Shown: in pieces, positions 25,872 to 34,595 of the stretch | How positions within the stretch are numbered: the first letter of the stretch is position 1 | Layout: every line of letters starts with the position of its first letter | DNA from: Hyphomonadaceae bacterium | GTDB lineage: Bacteria; Pseudomonadota; Alphaproteobacteria; Rhizobiales; Hyphomicrobiaceae | Length of the DNA stretch: 64,000 nt | Reading direction: 5' to 3' | Assembly (NCBI GenBank): GCA_019747815.1 | Contig: JAIEQJ010000044.1 | Span: forward strand, 23,379-87,378 | Position numbers and translations under genes: made by a program | The notes under the pieces: generated by a model | The model's input: only the letters and a program-made list of their open reading frames with translations | Databases searched by the model: none | Told to the model about the DNA's origin: nothing

Positions 25872-26608
25872 CGGGCAGAGCGCAACTGAGCGGCACGGGC
25901 GCGCGCGCCGCCGTTCGGGGCTGCATCCTCGCGCTGGCGGCGGCCTCGGTGCTCGCGCTCGCGGCGTGCGACCGTGACCGGCGTCTCGACGATGCGCTCG
26001 CCGTTGAGCTGAACGATCCCGAGCGGCGTCACCCCATCGGCTTCAATGCACGGGCTGAAACCCTCGATGTGGAGGTGCCCGCAGACGCCGAAGGGCTCAG
26101 CCCCAACCAGCACATCGACGTCTTCCGCTTCTTGAAGTTCTACAAGCGCGAGGCCAACAGCCGGCTGGTCATTGCCGTGCCGGGCGGGCCGCGTCCCCCG
26201 GCGTCGATTGCGCAGTCGCTGCAGGGCATCCAGCGCCATGTCGTCGAGGCCGGCATCGACTACCGGCTGACGCGGGCAAGGCCGGTGCCGGCTAACGAGA
26301 TTCCGGCCATTCGCCTCGTCTACCGGCGCCCGGTGGCGGTGCCGCCGACGTGCGACAAGTGGGGCGAGAATGTCGCGCGCAACGAGGCCCGCATCCCCTA
26401 TCCGAACTTCGGCTGCGCCACGCAGCACAATCTGGCCATCATGGTCGACAACGCGCGCGACATGCAGCGGCCGCAGGAGGAGGATCCGCGTGCCGGCGAG
26501 CGGCGCACGGTCACCTGGTCGGCCTACGTGGGCCAGTCCGGCGGCGGTGGCGGCGACAGCGGCGGCGGGGATGCGGCAGCCAAGAAGCCGGCACTCGGGA
26601 AGAAATAG
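25868..26608 (+). CDS. cpaD: Flp/Tad pilus biogenesis lipoprotein CpaD
   Basis: A 246-residue protein with a lipoprotein signal ending LALAACD (lipobox Cys at about 35). The CpaD core reads LNDPERRHPIGF, SRLVIAVPGGPRPPASIAQSL and PYPNFGCATQHNLAIMVDNARDMQRP, the last being highly typical of the family. A Gly-rich and Lys-rich tail ends the protein. It sits on the outer membrane and supports the CpaC secretin. The ATG overlaps the cpaC stop (ATGA), so the two are translationally coupled. The rest of the usual cluster (flp, cpaA, cpaB, cpaE, cpaF, tadB, tadC) is not in this window. Confidence 0.9.
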   Translation: MTGRAQLSGTGARAAVRGCILALAAASVLALAACDRDRRLDDALAVELNDPERRHPIGFNARAETLDVEVPADAEGLSPNQHIDVFRFLKFYKREANSRLVIAVPGGPRPPASIAQSLQGIQRHVVEAGIDYRLTRARPVPANEIPAIRLVYRRPVAVPPTCDKWGENVARNEARIPYPNFGCATQHNLAIMVDNARDMQRPQEEDPRAGERRTVTWSAYVGQSGGGGGDSGGGDAAAKKPALGKK

Positions 26609-26700
26609 CGAGGGATTGCTCTTTGCCGCGACCGTGAATTTGCAGGCTCGCCGGCTGGCGCATTCCGTCGACGATCCGCCATCCCCGCGTGGCACCGGCC

Positions 26701-27621
26701 TCATCGATTTCCGATCTTCGATATGTCGAAGGGCGCCGTCTGGTAGAGTTGGTTGATCCAGTTGCCGAACAGCAGGTGGGCATGGCTGCGCCAGCGATTG
26801 TCAGGCTGGCGACCGGGGTCGTCCTTCGGGAAATAGTTGTGCGGCGTTGCTATAGGCCTCTTGGCAGCGAGATCTCGGAAATACTCGTCGCTGAGCGAAT
26901 GGGAATCATACTCGATATGGTTGAACATGTGCAGGGCCCGGTGGACAGGATCGTCCAACAGGCACAGGCCCGCCTCGTCCGACTCCATCAGTACGCGCAT
27001 TCCGCTATCTGCCGGGATGTCCTCGCGCCGCACCTCGGTCCAGCGTGACACCGGGATCGAGAAATCGTCGGAGAAGCCGCGCAGATATGGGGAGGCGGGT
27101 GCGAGATTGCGGTGACGGTAGACACCGAACGCCTTCTCGGACAAGTGGTACTTGGGCATGCCGTGGAAGTGATGGACCGCCGCCTGCGCCCCCCAGCAGA
27201 TGTTGAAGCTGCTGTGCACATGGGTCTGCGTCCAGTCGAAGATATGGCGCAACTCGCCCCAATAGGTCACCTGCTCGAATGGCATCGTCTCCACCGGGGC
27301 GCCGGTAACGATAAAGCCGTCAAACCTCTCGGAGCGGATATCCTCCCAGTCGCGGTAGAACGAAATAATGTGCTCGCTCGGCGTGTTGCGCGCGACGTGG
27401 TTGGTCATCTTGACCAGCGTCAGCTCCACCTGAAGCGGCGTCGCGCCGAGGAGCCTGGCAATCTGTGTTTCAGTCTTGATCTTGTTGGGCATCAGATTGA
27501 GCAGGCCGATGCGCAAGGGCCTGATGTCCTGGCGCACCGCATCTGCCTCACGCATCACCATCACCCCTTCTGCTTCGAGGGTGGCGCGGGCGGGTAGATC
27601 ATCAGGTATCTTTATGGGCAT
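26701..27621 (-). CDS. metA: Homoserine O-acetyltransferase (MetA family)
   Basis: A 306-residue MetA protein of the glutamine-amidotransferase-like fold. It acylates homoserine, the first committed step of methionine synthesis. Catalytic Cys142 is in NICWGAQA, with the His/Glu pair in [11 protein letters not shown] further on. Residue 111 is Glu ([10 protein letters not shown]); in characterised MetA enzymes Glu111 goes with acetyl-CoA and Gly111 with succinyl-CoA, so acetyltransferase activity is the better prediction. ATG 27621 ([10 protein letters not shown]) is the standard MetA start. A SAM riboswitch was looked for upstream and not recognised. Confidence 0.93.
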   Translation of the reverse strand: MPIKIPDDLPARATLEAEGVMVMREADAVRQDIRPLRIGLLNLMPNKIKTETQIARLLGATPLQVELTLVKMTNHVARNTPSEHIISFYRDWEDIRSERFDGFIVTGAPVETMPFEQVTYWGELRHIFDWTQTHVHSSFNICWGAQAAVHHFHGMPKYHLSEKAFGVYRHRNLAPASPYLRGFSDDFSIPVSRWTEVRREDIPADSGMRVLMESDEAGLCLLDDPVHRALHMFNHIEYDSHSLSDEYFRDLAAKRPIATPHNYFPKDDPGRQPDNRWRSHAHLLFGNWINQLYQTAPFDISKIGNR

Positions 27622-27792
27622 CGGCGTGTCTCGCTCCGCCGGCTGCGGGTCGGTCCGGCGGCAGCCATGGCATAGCAAGCCGCTGCGCATGCCCGCAACG
27701 CGCGCGAGATGCCGCACCGGTCAGGCGGCCGCCGTGGCGCGCCGGAGGCTCCTCCCGAGCCCTCAGGTAGCCCCACCCAGGTCGTCGCTGGC

Positions 27793-28677
27793 CTACTTCC
27801 TGGCCTCGGCGGGGCCGCCGAGCTGATAGGTCGGCGGCGGCAGGTTTGCGCTGGCCGCCTTGCGGTGCCCCGCAGGATCGGCGGCAGTGCTGGTGGCGGC
27901 GCGGGCTTCGGCCATCGTCTTCAGGTAGGCGATGTTGGCGGTGGCCTTGTCGACGGGCAGTGACGCCTCAGCAGCCGAGCGCGCCTCGGCATATTTGCCG
28001 CCCAGGCCCAGCACGAGGGCCAGGTTCTGCTGCACCCTGCCGGCGTCCGGGCCCGCCTTCGTCGCCGCAGCGGTGCGCAGCAGCTTCTCCGCCTCCCCCG
28101 CCTTGCCGTCGAGCGCGTAGGAGAGCGCAAGATTGTTGAGCACGCTGGGGTTGTTGGGGGCCAGGGCCAGCGCCTTGGCGAATTGCGCCTGCGCGTCCTG
28201 CTGCTTGCCGCGGCTCGCCAGCGCCGCCCCGAGCGCGGAATGCAGGCGCCAGTCGGGTGCCTTGGGATCATGCGCCGACCGGAGCAGCGTTTCCGCCTTC
28301 TGCGCCTCGCCCAGCTCCAGGGCGATCAGGCCGCGCTCCAGCGCCAGCCGGCGATCAGCGGATTTGCTCTTGGCTGCCGCTTCGAGCACAGCCAGGGCGT
28401 CCGCCTTGGCGCCACCGGTCCGCAAGGCCCTGGCGTAGGCGAGTGCTGCGCCGGGATCGGTCGGATTGGCCCCGTGCGCGGCGGCCAGCGCCTGAAGCTG
28501 GCTGGATTGGCCGGCTTGCTTCTGGGGGGTGGCCGGCGGCTGGGCCGGCGCCAGGGCGCTGGGGCTGAAGGGAGCCATGGGATCGCTGCAGGCGCCCAGA
28601 ACGAGCGTCAGGGCCATGGCCGACAGGCCGGCCAGCCCGACGGACAGGCGCCGCGGTTTCCGAGATTTGAGCAACAT
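27793..28677 (-). CDS. TPR-repeat lipoprotein, TadD-like
   Basis: A 294-residue exported protein. The lipobox LVLGACS gives an acylated Cys at about residue 30. An Ala/Pro-rich linker follows, and then tetratricopeptide repeats, clearest at DWRLHSALGAALASRGKQQDAQAQFAKALALAPNNPSVLNNLALSYALDGKAGEAEKLLRTA. TPR lipoproteins of this form (TadD) belong to Tad pilus systems. Proximity to tadG-cpaC-cpaD supports that role, although metA lies between and the strand is opposite. ATG 28677 has GAGGGGG about nine bases upstream. Confidence 0.78.
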   Translation of the reverse strand: MLLKSRKPRRLSVGLAGLSAMALTLVLGACSDPMAPFSPSALAPAQPPATPQKQAGQSSQLQALAAAHGANPTDPGAALAYARALRTGGAKADALAVLEAAAKSKSADRRLALERGLIALELGEAQKAETLLRSAHDPKAPDWRLHSALGAALASRGKQQDAQAQFAKALALAPNNPSVLNNLALSYALDGKAGEAEKLLRTAAATKAGPDAGRVQQNLALVLGLGGKYAEARSAAEASLPVDKATANIAYLKTMAEARAATSTAADPAGHRKAASANLPPPTYQLGGPAEARK

Positions 28678-28883
28678 CCCCATCCCCCTCAAGCAGCGTG
28701 CGCAGGCACGCCCAAGCAGCCGCCCGTCGTAGAGGGATTCGCCAAGGCGGCGGGGCGTGCGCCCTGTCTGTCCCCGTTATCCCCAGGGCGCGGAGGGGTG
28801 CGGCCTGGCCGCCGTTCGACCGTTGCCGCGCCGCATTCGGATGAAATCAACGCCGCAGCGGGATGTCACGCGAAGGGGGAAGG

Positions 28884-29837
28884 ATGCAGCGGCCGGTCCG
28901 AAATGGCACACCCAGCAGCGCGGCGCGCCTCTGGGCGCCTTTGGCCCGCTTCATCGAGGCCGAGGCCCGCATCGGCGCCTGGGCCGCGCGCCGCTCCGCG
29001 ACCCACGCGCTCTACGAGTTCGTCCGCTTCGGCATCAAGCAGGGCTGGGCGTGCCTGTTCGGCGCGCTGATGCTGGCGCTGCTCATTGGCACGCACCTCC
29101 TCTATCCCAAGGGCGCCTGGCTCGCCCGCTACGACTTTCTCGTCATCGCCGCGGTCGCCATCCAGATCGCCATGCTCGCCTGCAGGCTGGAGACCTGGGA
29201 GGAGGCCAAGGTCATCCTGATCTTTCATGGGGTCGGCACGGCGATGGAGGTCTTCAAGACCTCGGTCGGCTCCTGGATCTATCCGGAAGCCTCGCTCCTG
29301 CGCATCGGCGGCGTGCCGCTGTTCACGGGCTTCATGTATGCGGCCGTCGGCTCCTACATCGCCCGCGCCTGGCGGCTGTTCGATTTCCGTTTCACGCGGC
29401 ATCCGCCGCTCTGGGCGCTGGTGCTGCTGGCGGTCGGCATCTACGTCAACTTCTTCGCCCACCATTACGTATGGGACGCGCGCTTGGCTCTGTTTGCGCT
29501 CACCGCGCTGCTGTTCGGCCGCTGCTGGATCCACTTCCGGGTGTGGCAGGTGCACCGGCGCATGCCGCTGCTGTTGGGCTTTGCGCTGGTCGCGCTGTTC
29601 ATCTGGTTCGCCGAGAACATCGGCACCTTCACCGCTGCCTGGATGTATCCCAACCAGCGGCACGGCTGGACGCTGGTGACGACGGCCAAGCTCGGCGCCT
29701 GGTTCCTGCTGATGATCATCAGCTACGTGCTGGTGGCGCTGGTGAACCGGCCGCAGGCGATGGTGGGCGCCCAGACGAAGAGCGGCGATCGGGTGTCCGA
29801 GCGCAGTCTTGGCTTGCAAGCTCAATCGGGGCGCTGA
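28884..29837 (+). CDS. DUF817 integral membrane protein
   Basis: A 317-residue protein with about eight hydrophobic segments, recognisable as DUF817 by YEFVRFGIKQGWACLFGALML, EVFKTSVGSWIYPE, GVPLFTGFMYAAVGSYIARAWRLFDF and WFAENIGTFTAAWMYPNQRHGW. Function is unknown; the conserved His, Asn and Trp in the last two segments suggest a buried polar site. AGGGGGAAGG just before ATG 28884 favours it over the in-frame ATG 28863. It is a single gene. Confidence 0.82.
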   Translation: MQRPVRNGTPSSAARLWAPLARFIEAEARIGAWAARRSATHALYEFVRFGIKQGWACLFGALMLALLIGTHLLYPKGAWLARYDFLVIAAVAIQIAMLACRLETWEEAKVILIFHGVGTAMEVFKTSVGSWIYPEASLLRIGGVPLFTGFMYAAVGSYIARAWRLFDFRFTRHPPLWALVLLAVGIYVNFFAHHYVWDARLALFALTALLFGRCWIHFRVWQVHRRMPLLLGFALVALFIWFAENIGTFTAAWMYPNQRHGWTLVTTAKLGAWFLLMIISYVLVALVNRPQAMVGAQTKSGDRVSERSLGLQAQSGR

Positions 29838-29903
29838 TCGCGGGTGGAGCAGGCTGCGGCAACACACGGAGGTCGCGGGCGGCTGCCATGCCCCGCCTGG
29901 CTC

Positions 29904-30395
29904 TCACGCCCGTTGCTGCAACAGTGCGGACAGGACGTCCCTTGCCCGTTCGTAGATCCCCGGTGCCTCGCTCTCGCGGGGACCGCCGATGCTGAGAATC
30001 ATGTGCGGTCCAAAGCGCTTCTTCTGTGCACACAGCCATGCCTTGGCATGCACGGCCGCATCCCGATCATTGACGTTGAGCACCAGATGCGGCTTGCCGT
30101 GCTGCTCGGCCCATTTGTAGGCCCGCTGCGTTCCGATGGAAACGGACAAGTCTTGGCTGTCGGTGAGGAAGAGAATGGCGTTGCCGTCGCGCACGTTCCA
30201 TTCGGTGCGCTGCAGCGGGTGACGGTCGGGTGTTTCCTTGAGATGGGGATACTTCGCCAACAGGCCGGGAGGATTGACAAGGTCTTCGGCCCAGCCGCCC
30301 TTCGGGCACCATCCACCCCAGTCGAACCCGCGCTCGATCGCGACATCGAGCGCGGCCCGGTCCACGCCGGTCTGGCCGCCGCTGATGATCTTCAT
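29904..30395 (-). CDS. YpsA/SLOG-like putative nucleotide-binding protein ('molybdenum carrier' family)
   Basis: A 163-residue Rossmann-like protein beginning MKIISGGQTGVDRAALDVAI, the hallmark of the family named putative molybdenum carrier or cpYpsA within the SLOG/LOG superfamily. The conserved WCPKGGWAEDL, TEWNVRDGNAILFLTD and LNVNDRDAAVHAKAWL follow. The molybdenum name rests on old homology; a nucleotide or nucleotide-derived ligand is more likely from the superfamily. ATG 30395 is the obvious start. It is a single gene and its physiological role is unknown. Confidence 0.78.
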   Translation of the reverse strand: MKIISGGQTGVDRAALDVAIERGFDWGGWCPKGGWAEDLVNPPGLLAKYPHLKETPDRHPLQRTEWNVRDGNAILFLTDSQDLSVSIGTQRAYKWAEQHGKPHLVLNVNDRDAAVHAKAWLCAQKKRFGPHMILSIGGPRESEAPGIYERARDVLSALLQQRA

Positions 30396-30503
30396 GGCGC
30401 ATCATGAACGCCGGCGTTGCCGAGCGCAACGGCTGGCTGGTGCCGGCTTTTCAATCCGTGCCGGAGCTGGGCATTGGTGCGCGCGCGCCGGTCGGCTTGC
30501 GAC

Positions 30504-30638
30504 TTAGCCTTCGGCGGCACCAGCCTTGGCGTCGTTGCGTTTGCGCTTTGCGGCCTTCTGCGCCCGCTGCAAGGCATTCGTGGCCTTGCGCTGCTTGGCT
30601 TGAATGCGCTTGCGGCGCGAGTCCGACATCTTGGGCAT
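30504..30638 (-). CDS. 44-residue very basic protein
   Basis: GGAGGA lies six bases before ATG 30638. The frame starts MPKMSDSRRKRIQAKQRKAT and ends NDAKAGAAEG: 44 residues, about one third Lys/Arg, predicted as a single helix. The composition and the good ribosome-binding site argue that it is a real gene; nucleic-acid binding is a guess from charge. It lies between the YpsA-like gene and a repeat cluster. Confidence 0.6.
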   Translation of the reverse strand: MPKMSDSRRKRIQAKQRKATNALQRAQKAAKRKRNDAKAGAAEG

Positions 30639-30732
30639 GACATATCCTCCCTGGCCAGCTTGTAGAGTTCGGCTCCCCATCTTGGCAAGCAGACACGATG
30701 GATGCCTTTCCAGGGGGTGCAGCAGGCCACGA

Positions 30733-30965
30733 CCGTTGGTAGGCCAGCCCGTCCTTCGACAGGCTCAGGACAAGGGCGAGCGCGCGCTGTCATCGCGTGT
30801 CGAACTCGCTCCAACCTCGTGCTGAGCCTGTCGAAGCACGATTTGGTGTGCGCAGCCCGCGGTTTGGGTTGTTCCACCAAGGTTCGCCGCCAGTGGTGAG
30901 CCTTGTCGAACCACGACCGTTGGTAGGCCAGCCCGTCCTTCGACAGGCTCGGGACAAGGGCGAGC
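30733..30965. repeat. Cluster of intergenic hairpin repeats, family B (four units)
   Basis: Units of about 21 bases lie at 30751-30771, 30819-30839, 30893-30914 and 30935-30955. Each has a 5-bp stem around a shared core (TTCGACAGGCTC or its complement). Stems read GTCCT/AGGAC, GTGCT/AGCAC, GTGGT/ACCAC and GTCCT/GGGAC. The second and third are inverted relative to the first and fourth. The cluster fills the 370-base gap between the small basic gene and mutA, where I see no other gene. Confidence 0.8.
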
Positions 30966-31007
30966 GCGCGGCTTGGGTGGGTCCACCAAGGACGGACGCT
31001 CGGGGCA

Positions 31008-32885
31008 TCAGCCCCGCACGCCCAGCGTCTCGTTGAGCCGCGTCAGCGTGGCGATGGCATCGCTGCCAGCAAAGACGAACGTATCGACCCCCGCGGCCTT
31101 GAGAGCCGCCTCCTGGTCCTTCGGGCGTCCCGCGAGCAGCACCTGCTTCGCGCCGGCCTGCTTCAGCACGCCAGCCGTCGCCTCGCCCAGCTCGGCATAG
31201 ACCGTGTCGGCGGAGCAGAGGCAGGCAACCGTTGCGCCGCTGGCTGCGAACGCCGTGCCGGCGTCGGCGGAATTGTGCAGCGGCGCGCTGGCGACGGCCT
31301 CGATGCCGCCGGCGGCGAGAAAGTTCCGGATCCAGGTCGCGCGGGCCGAATGCACCGCCGGGTCGCCGAGGGCGGCCAGGAACACCTGCGGCCGCCTGCC
31401 GGTCTTGGCGACATGCGCATCGGAGGCATCGCGCAGCCTCTCGAACGGCGCCGCCAGCCGGTGCGGCGTGAGCGGGGTCACGGACACGCCGCCCTTCACG
31501 ATCGGGTCGAAGGGCGCATGCGGGGAGACCCTGACCCCATCGTCGCCCAGCATGGGGAACGCCGAGACCCCGGTCATCTCCATGCGGCCGTGCGCGATAT
31601 CCCGGGCCCGCGCCTCGGCGACGCGTGCGATCTCGCCCTGGACGAAGCCGCTCTCCAGTGCCCTGGCCATGCCGCCCTTGGCCTCGATCGCCTGGAACAG
31701 CTCCCAGGCCTTGCCGGCAAGCTGGCCGGTCAGCGCCTCGACATACCAGGAGCCGTGCGCGGGATCGATCACGCGCGCGGCTGCGCTTTCCTCCTGCAGC
31801 ACCAGGTGCGTGTTGCGGGCGATGCGCCGCGCAAAGGCGTCGGGCTTGCCGAGCGCCCAGGTGAAGGGCAGCACGGTGATGGCCTCGGCGCCGCCGAACG
31901 CGGCACCCGCACAGGCGATGGTGGTGCGCAGCATGTTCACCCACGGATCGCGCCTGGCCATCATGCGCTCCGAGGTGGTGGCCGCAATCTGCATCTTCTC
32001 CGCGGCCGTGCCGGCGCCGCAGGCTTCCGCAACCCGACTGATGAGCCGACGTGCCGCGCGCAGCTTGGCCATGGTCAGGAACAGGTCGGCATCAGCAGCC
32101 AAGCCGATCGCGATCTGGCCCAGTGCCATCCGCGGCCTCAGCCCCGCGGTCTCGCAGGCGCGCAGGTAGGCCACCAGCGTCGCCAGCATGGCGGCCAGCT
32201 CCTGCGCCTCGCTGCCGCCCGCCTCGTGGTAGGGCCGTCCGTCGGCATTGAGGGCCGTCACGTGCGACATGGTGCGGGAATCGCTGGCGAGCTTTGCCGC
32301 GATCTCGCACGCGCGATCCGGCGGGTAGTAGAGCGTGCCGGTCTTGGCCAGCACCCCCAGCGGGTCGTAGTTGAAGGCGCCGCGCCGGTCGTTCTCGTTG
32401 ATGCCCTTCTCGCGCCAGATCTCGAGCAGGCTGCCCACCGCGTCCAACGTGTTCTCGCGTGCGTCCAGCGCGATGGCACAGGCGTTGAGGAAGACGCCCT
32501 CGAGCGCCTGGGCCAGCGCGTGTGCGCCATAGGACAGGCCGGCCTGGCCCGGCGCGCTGATCTGCAGCAGAACCGATGTGCCGCCCGCTGTCAGATCGTC
32601 CAGGATGGCGGCATTGACCGCCTTCGGATCAGTGTCGATGTGCCGCTGGCGCACGTCCCATCCGCCGGGGAACCAGCCGGTGCGCCCCACGGGGGCGGTC
32701 TCCGCCGGTGCATCGCGGCGGGTGTAGAGAGGCTGGATGGCGAGGGCGTCGGCCGTGCGGCCGACCAGCCGTCTTTCGAAGTCGCCGCCTTTGAGTGCCT
32801 TTTCAACCAGCGTTAACCACGCCGCCCGCGCTGGAGGCTCAAATTCCGCCGCCAGGGGCACGTCCGGTTTCGATCTTGCTTCCAT
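31008..32885 (-). CDS. mutA: Methylmalonyl-CoA mutase, small (beta) subunit
   Basis: A 625-residue protein with the mutase TIM barrel: GRTGWFPGGWDVRQRHIDTDPK, FNYDPLGVLAKTG, CAGAAFGGAEAITVLPFTWALG, ARNTHLVLQEESAAARVIDPAHGSWYVEALT. The C-terminal cobalamin-like domain lacks the D-x-H-x-x-G cobalt-ligand motif, as is normal for the small subunit. It pairs with MutB to convert methylmalonyl-CoA and succinyl-CoA; mutB is not adjacent here. The start is ATG 32885 (MEARSKPDVPL); a 15-bp direct repeat around it makes the upstream region unusual. Confidence 0.85.
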   Translation of the reverse strand: MEARSKPDVPLAAEFEPPARAAWLTLVEKALKGGDFERRLVGRTADALAIQPLYTRRDAPAETAPVGRTGWFPGGWDVRQRHIDTDPKAVNAAILDDLTAGGTSVLLQISAPGQAGLSYGAHALAQALEGVFLNACAIALDARENTLDAVGSLLEIWREKGINENDRRGAFNYDPLGVLAKTGTLYYPPDRACEIAAKLASDSRTMSHVTALNADGRPYHEAGGSEAQELAAMLATLVAYLRACETAGLRPRMALGQIAIGLAADADLFLTMAKLRAARRLISRVAEACGAGTAAEKMQIAATTSERMMARRDPWVNMLRTTIACAGAAFGGAEAITVLPFTWALGKPDAFARRIARNTHLVLQEESAAARVIDPAHGSWYVEALTGQLAGKAWELFQAIEAKGGMARALESGFVQGEIARVAEARARDIAHGRMEMTGVSAFPMLGDDGVRVSPHAPFDPIVKGGVSVTPLTPHRLAAPFERLRDASDAHVAKTGRRPQVFLAALGDPAVHSARATWIRNFLAAGGIEAVASAPLHNSADAGTAFAASGATVACLCSADTVYAELGEATAGVLKQAGAKQVLLAGRPKDQEAALKAAGVDTFVFAGSDAIATLTRLNETLGVRG

Positions 32886-33105
32886 TCCGATGCTGCTTCC
32901 ATTCCGATCGTTGGGCAGGTGCCCGTTGCCCCCCATAGGTAGCGCATTCTGCCGTTTGGCCAATGCCCATTGTTTTGGCGGTATTGGCCACCAAGTTATC
33001 CCCACGATGGCGATGCAACCATGCATTGCCAAGCGTGGCAGGGCGTGTAATCACCGCTGAACCGGGGATCCTTCGAGTCGGCGAAGTACGGTCTGGGAGC
33101 AAGCC

Positions 33106-34581
33106 ATGGTTCAAAGCCAAACCCTGCTGGCGGAAGGCAAAATCTTCCTCGGCGTGAGCAGCGCCGGCCCCGAGACCCTGGAGCTGAAGCTCGCCAACCG
33201 CCACGGCCTCGTCACGGGCGCCACCGGCACTGGCAAGACCGTATCGCTGCAGGTGATGGCCGAAGGTTTTTCGTCGATCGGCGTGCCGGTGTTTGCCGCC
33301 GACATCAAGGGCGACCTCTCCGGCATCTCGTCCATGGGGGAGAAGAAGGACGGGCTGGTCAAGCGGGCCAAGGAGATCGGTTTCGAGGACTGGTCCAACA
33401 CGTCGTTTCCGACCGTCTTCTGGGACCTGTTCGGCGAGCAGGGCCATCCGATCCGGGCCACCGTGCAGGAGATGGGGCCGCTGCTGCTGTCGCGCCTCAT
33501 GGAGCTCAACGAGACGCAGGAAGGCGTGCTGAACATCATCTTCCGCGTGGCGGCGGATGAGAAGCTGCCGCTGCTCGACTTGAAGGACCTGCGCACGCTG
33601 GCCAACGACGTGGGCCAGCGCGGCAAGGCCCTGGTGACGAAGTACGGCAACGTCTCTGCCATCTCGGTCGGGGCCATCCAGCGCCGCCTGCTGGTGCTGG
33701 AGGAGCAGGGCGCGGGCAATTTCTTCGGCGAGCCCGCGCTCGACATCAACGATTTCCTCAGGAAGGCCCCGGACGGGCGCGGCTACGTCAACATTCTGGC
33801 CGCCGACAAGCTGATGAAGACGCCGCGCCTCTATGCGACGTTCCTGCTGTGGATGCTGGCGCAGCTGTTCGACAAGCTGCCCGAGGTGGGCGATCCCGAC
33901 AAGCCGAAGCTGGTGTTCTTCTTCGACGAGGCGCATCTGCTGTTCAACGAGGCGCCCAAGGCGCTGCTGGACCAGGTCGAGCGCGTCACGCGCCTGATCC
34001 GCTCCAAGGGTGTCGGCGTCTACTACGTCACGCAGAACCCGCGCGACGTGCCCAACACCGTTTCGGCCCAGCTCGGCAACCGCATCCAGCATGCCCTGCG
34101 GGCCTTCACGCCCATCGAGCAGAAGGGCATCCGCGCTGCCGCCGAGACCTTCCGCCCCAATCCGGACCTCGACGTGGAGCGCGTCATCCAGGAGCTGAAG
34201 GTGGGCGAGGCGCTGGTGTCGACCCTGCATCAGGGCGGCGAGCCCTCGATGGTGCAGCGGACCCTGATGCGGCCGCCGTCGGCCCGCATCGGGCCCATCA
34301 CGCCCGACCAGCGCAAGAGCCTGATCGAGGCGAGCCCGATCTACGGCAAGTACGAGGAGACCGTCGATCGCGAGTCGGCCTACGAGCTGCTGCAGAAGCG
34401 TGCGGGCGAGGCTGCCGCGGCGCGGGAGGCAGACGCCAACAGTTGGGGCAGCATCCTGATGGGCGGCGGCGGCACCGGCCGGCGCCAGGGCTACGGCGAG
34501 ACGTTCACGAAGACCATTGTGCGTTCGGTGGCGACCAGCCTCGGCAGGGCGATCGCGGGCGCCATTTTCGGCCGGCGCTAG
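33106..34581 (+). CDS. HerA-like ATPase / DUF853 protein
   Basis: A 491-residue P-loop ATPase of the HerA-FtsK group. Walker A is GATGTGKTVSLQ (about residues 38-49), Walker B is KLVFFFDEAHLLF (about 268-280), then IRSKGVGVYYVTQNPRDVPNTVSAQLGNRIQHALRAFTP, typical of the DUF853 (YjgR) branch. The C-terminal tail is basic and Gly-rich, ending SLGRAIAGAIFGRR. HerA proteins translocate DNA, often with a NurA nuclease; no nuclease gene is adjacent. ATG 33106 has GGGAG nearby. The short gene that follows repeats this tail. Confidence 0.85.
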   Translation: MVQSQTLLAEGKIFLGVSSAGPETLELKLANRHGLVTGATGTGKTVSLQVMAEGFSSIGVPVFAADIKGDLSGISSMGEKKDGLVKRAKEIGFEDWSNTSFPTVFWDLFGEQGHPIRATVQEMGPLLLSRLMELNETQEGVLNIIFRVAADEKLPLLDLKDLRTLANDVGQRGKALVTKYGNVSAISVGAIQRRLLVLEEQGAGNFFGEPALDINDFLRKAPDGRGYVNILAADKLMKTPRLYATFLLWMLAQLFDKLPEVGDPDKPKLVFFFDEAHLLFNEAPKALLDQVERVTRLIRSKGVGVYYVTQNPRDVPNTVSAQLGNRIQHALRAFTPIEQKGIRAAAETFRPNPDLDVERVIQELKVGEALVSTLHQGGEPSMVQRTLMRPPSARIGPITPDQRKSLIEASPIYGKYEETVDRESAYELLQKRAGEAAAAREADANSWGSILMGGGGTGRRQGYGETFTKTIVRSVATSLGRAIAGAIFGRR

Positions 34582-34595
34582 CTGGGAGGCGCGGG

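Noticed and set aside
27621..27720. SAM-II or SAM/SAH riboswitch upstream of metA, as in some relatives
   Set aside because: I looked for the conserved pseudoknot end (GCTAAA-type) and paired helix and did not find them. A covariance-model search would settle it.
30733..30965. CRISPR array
   Set aside because: The repeats are short hairpins in both orientations with uneven, related spacers, and no cas gene is present anywhere in the window.
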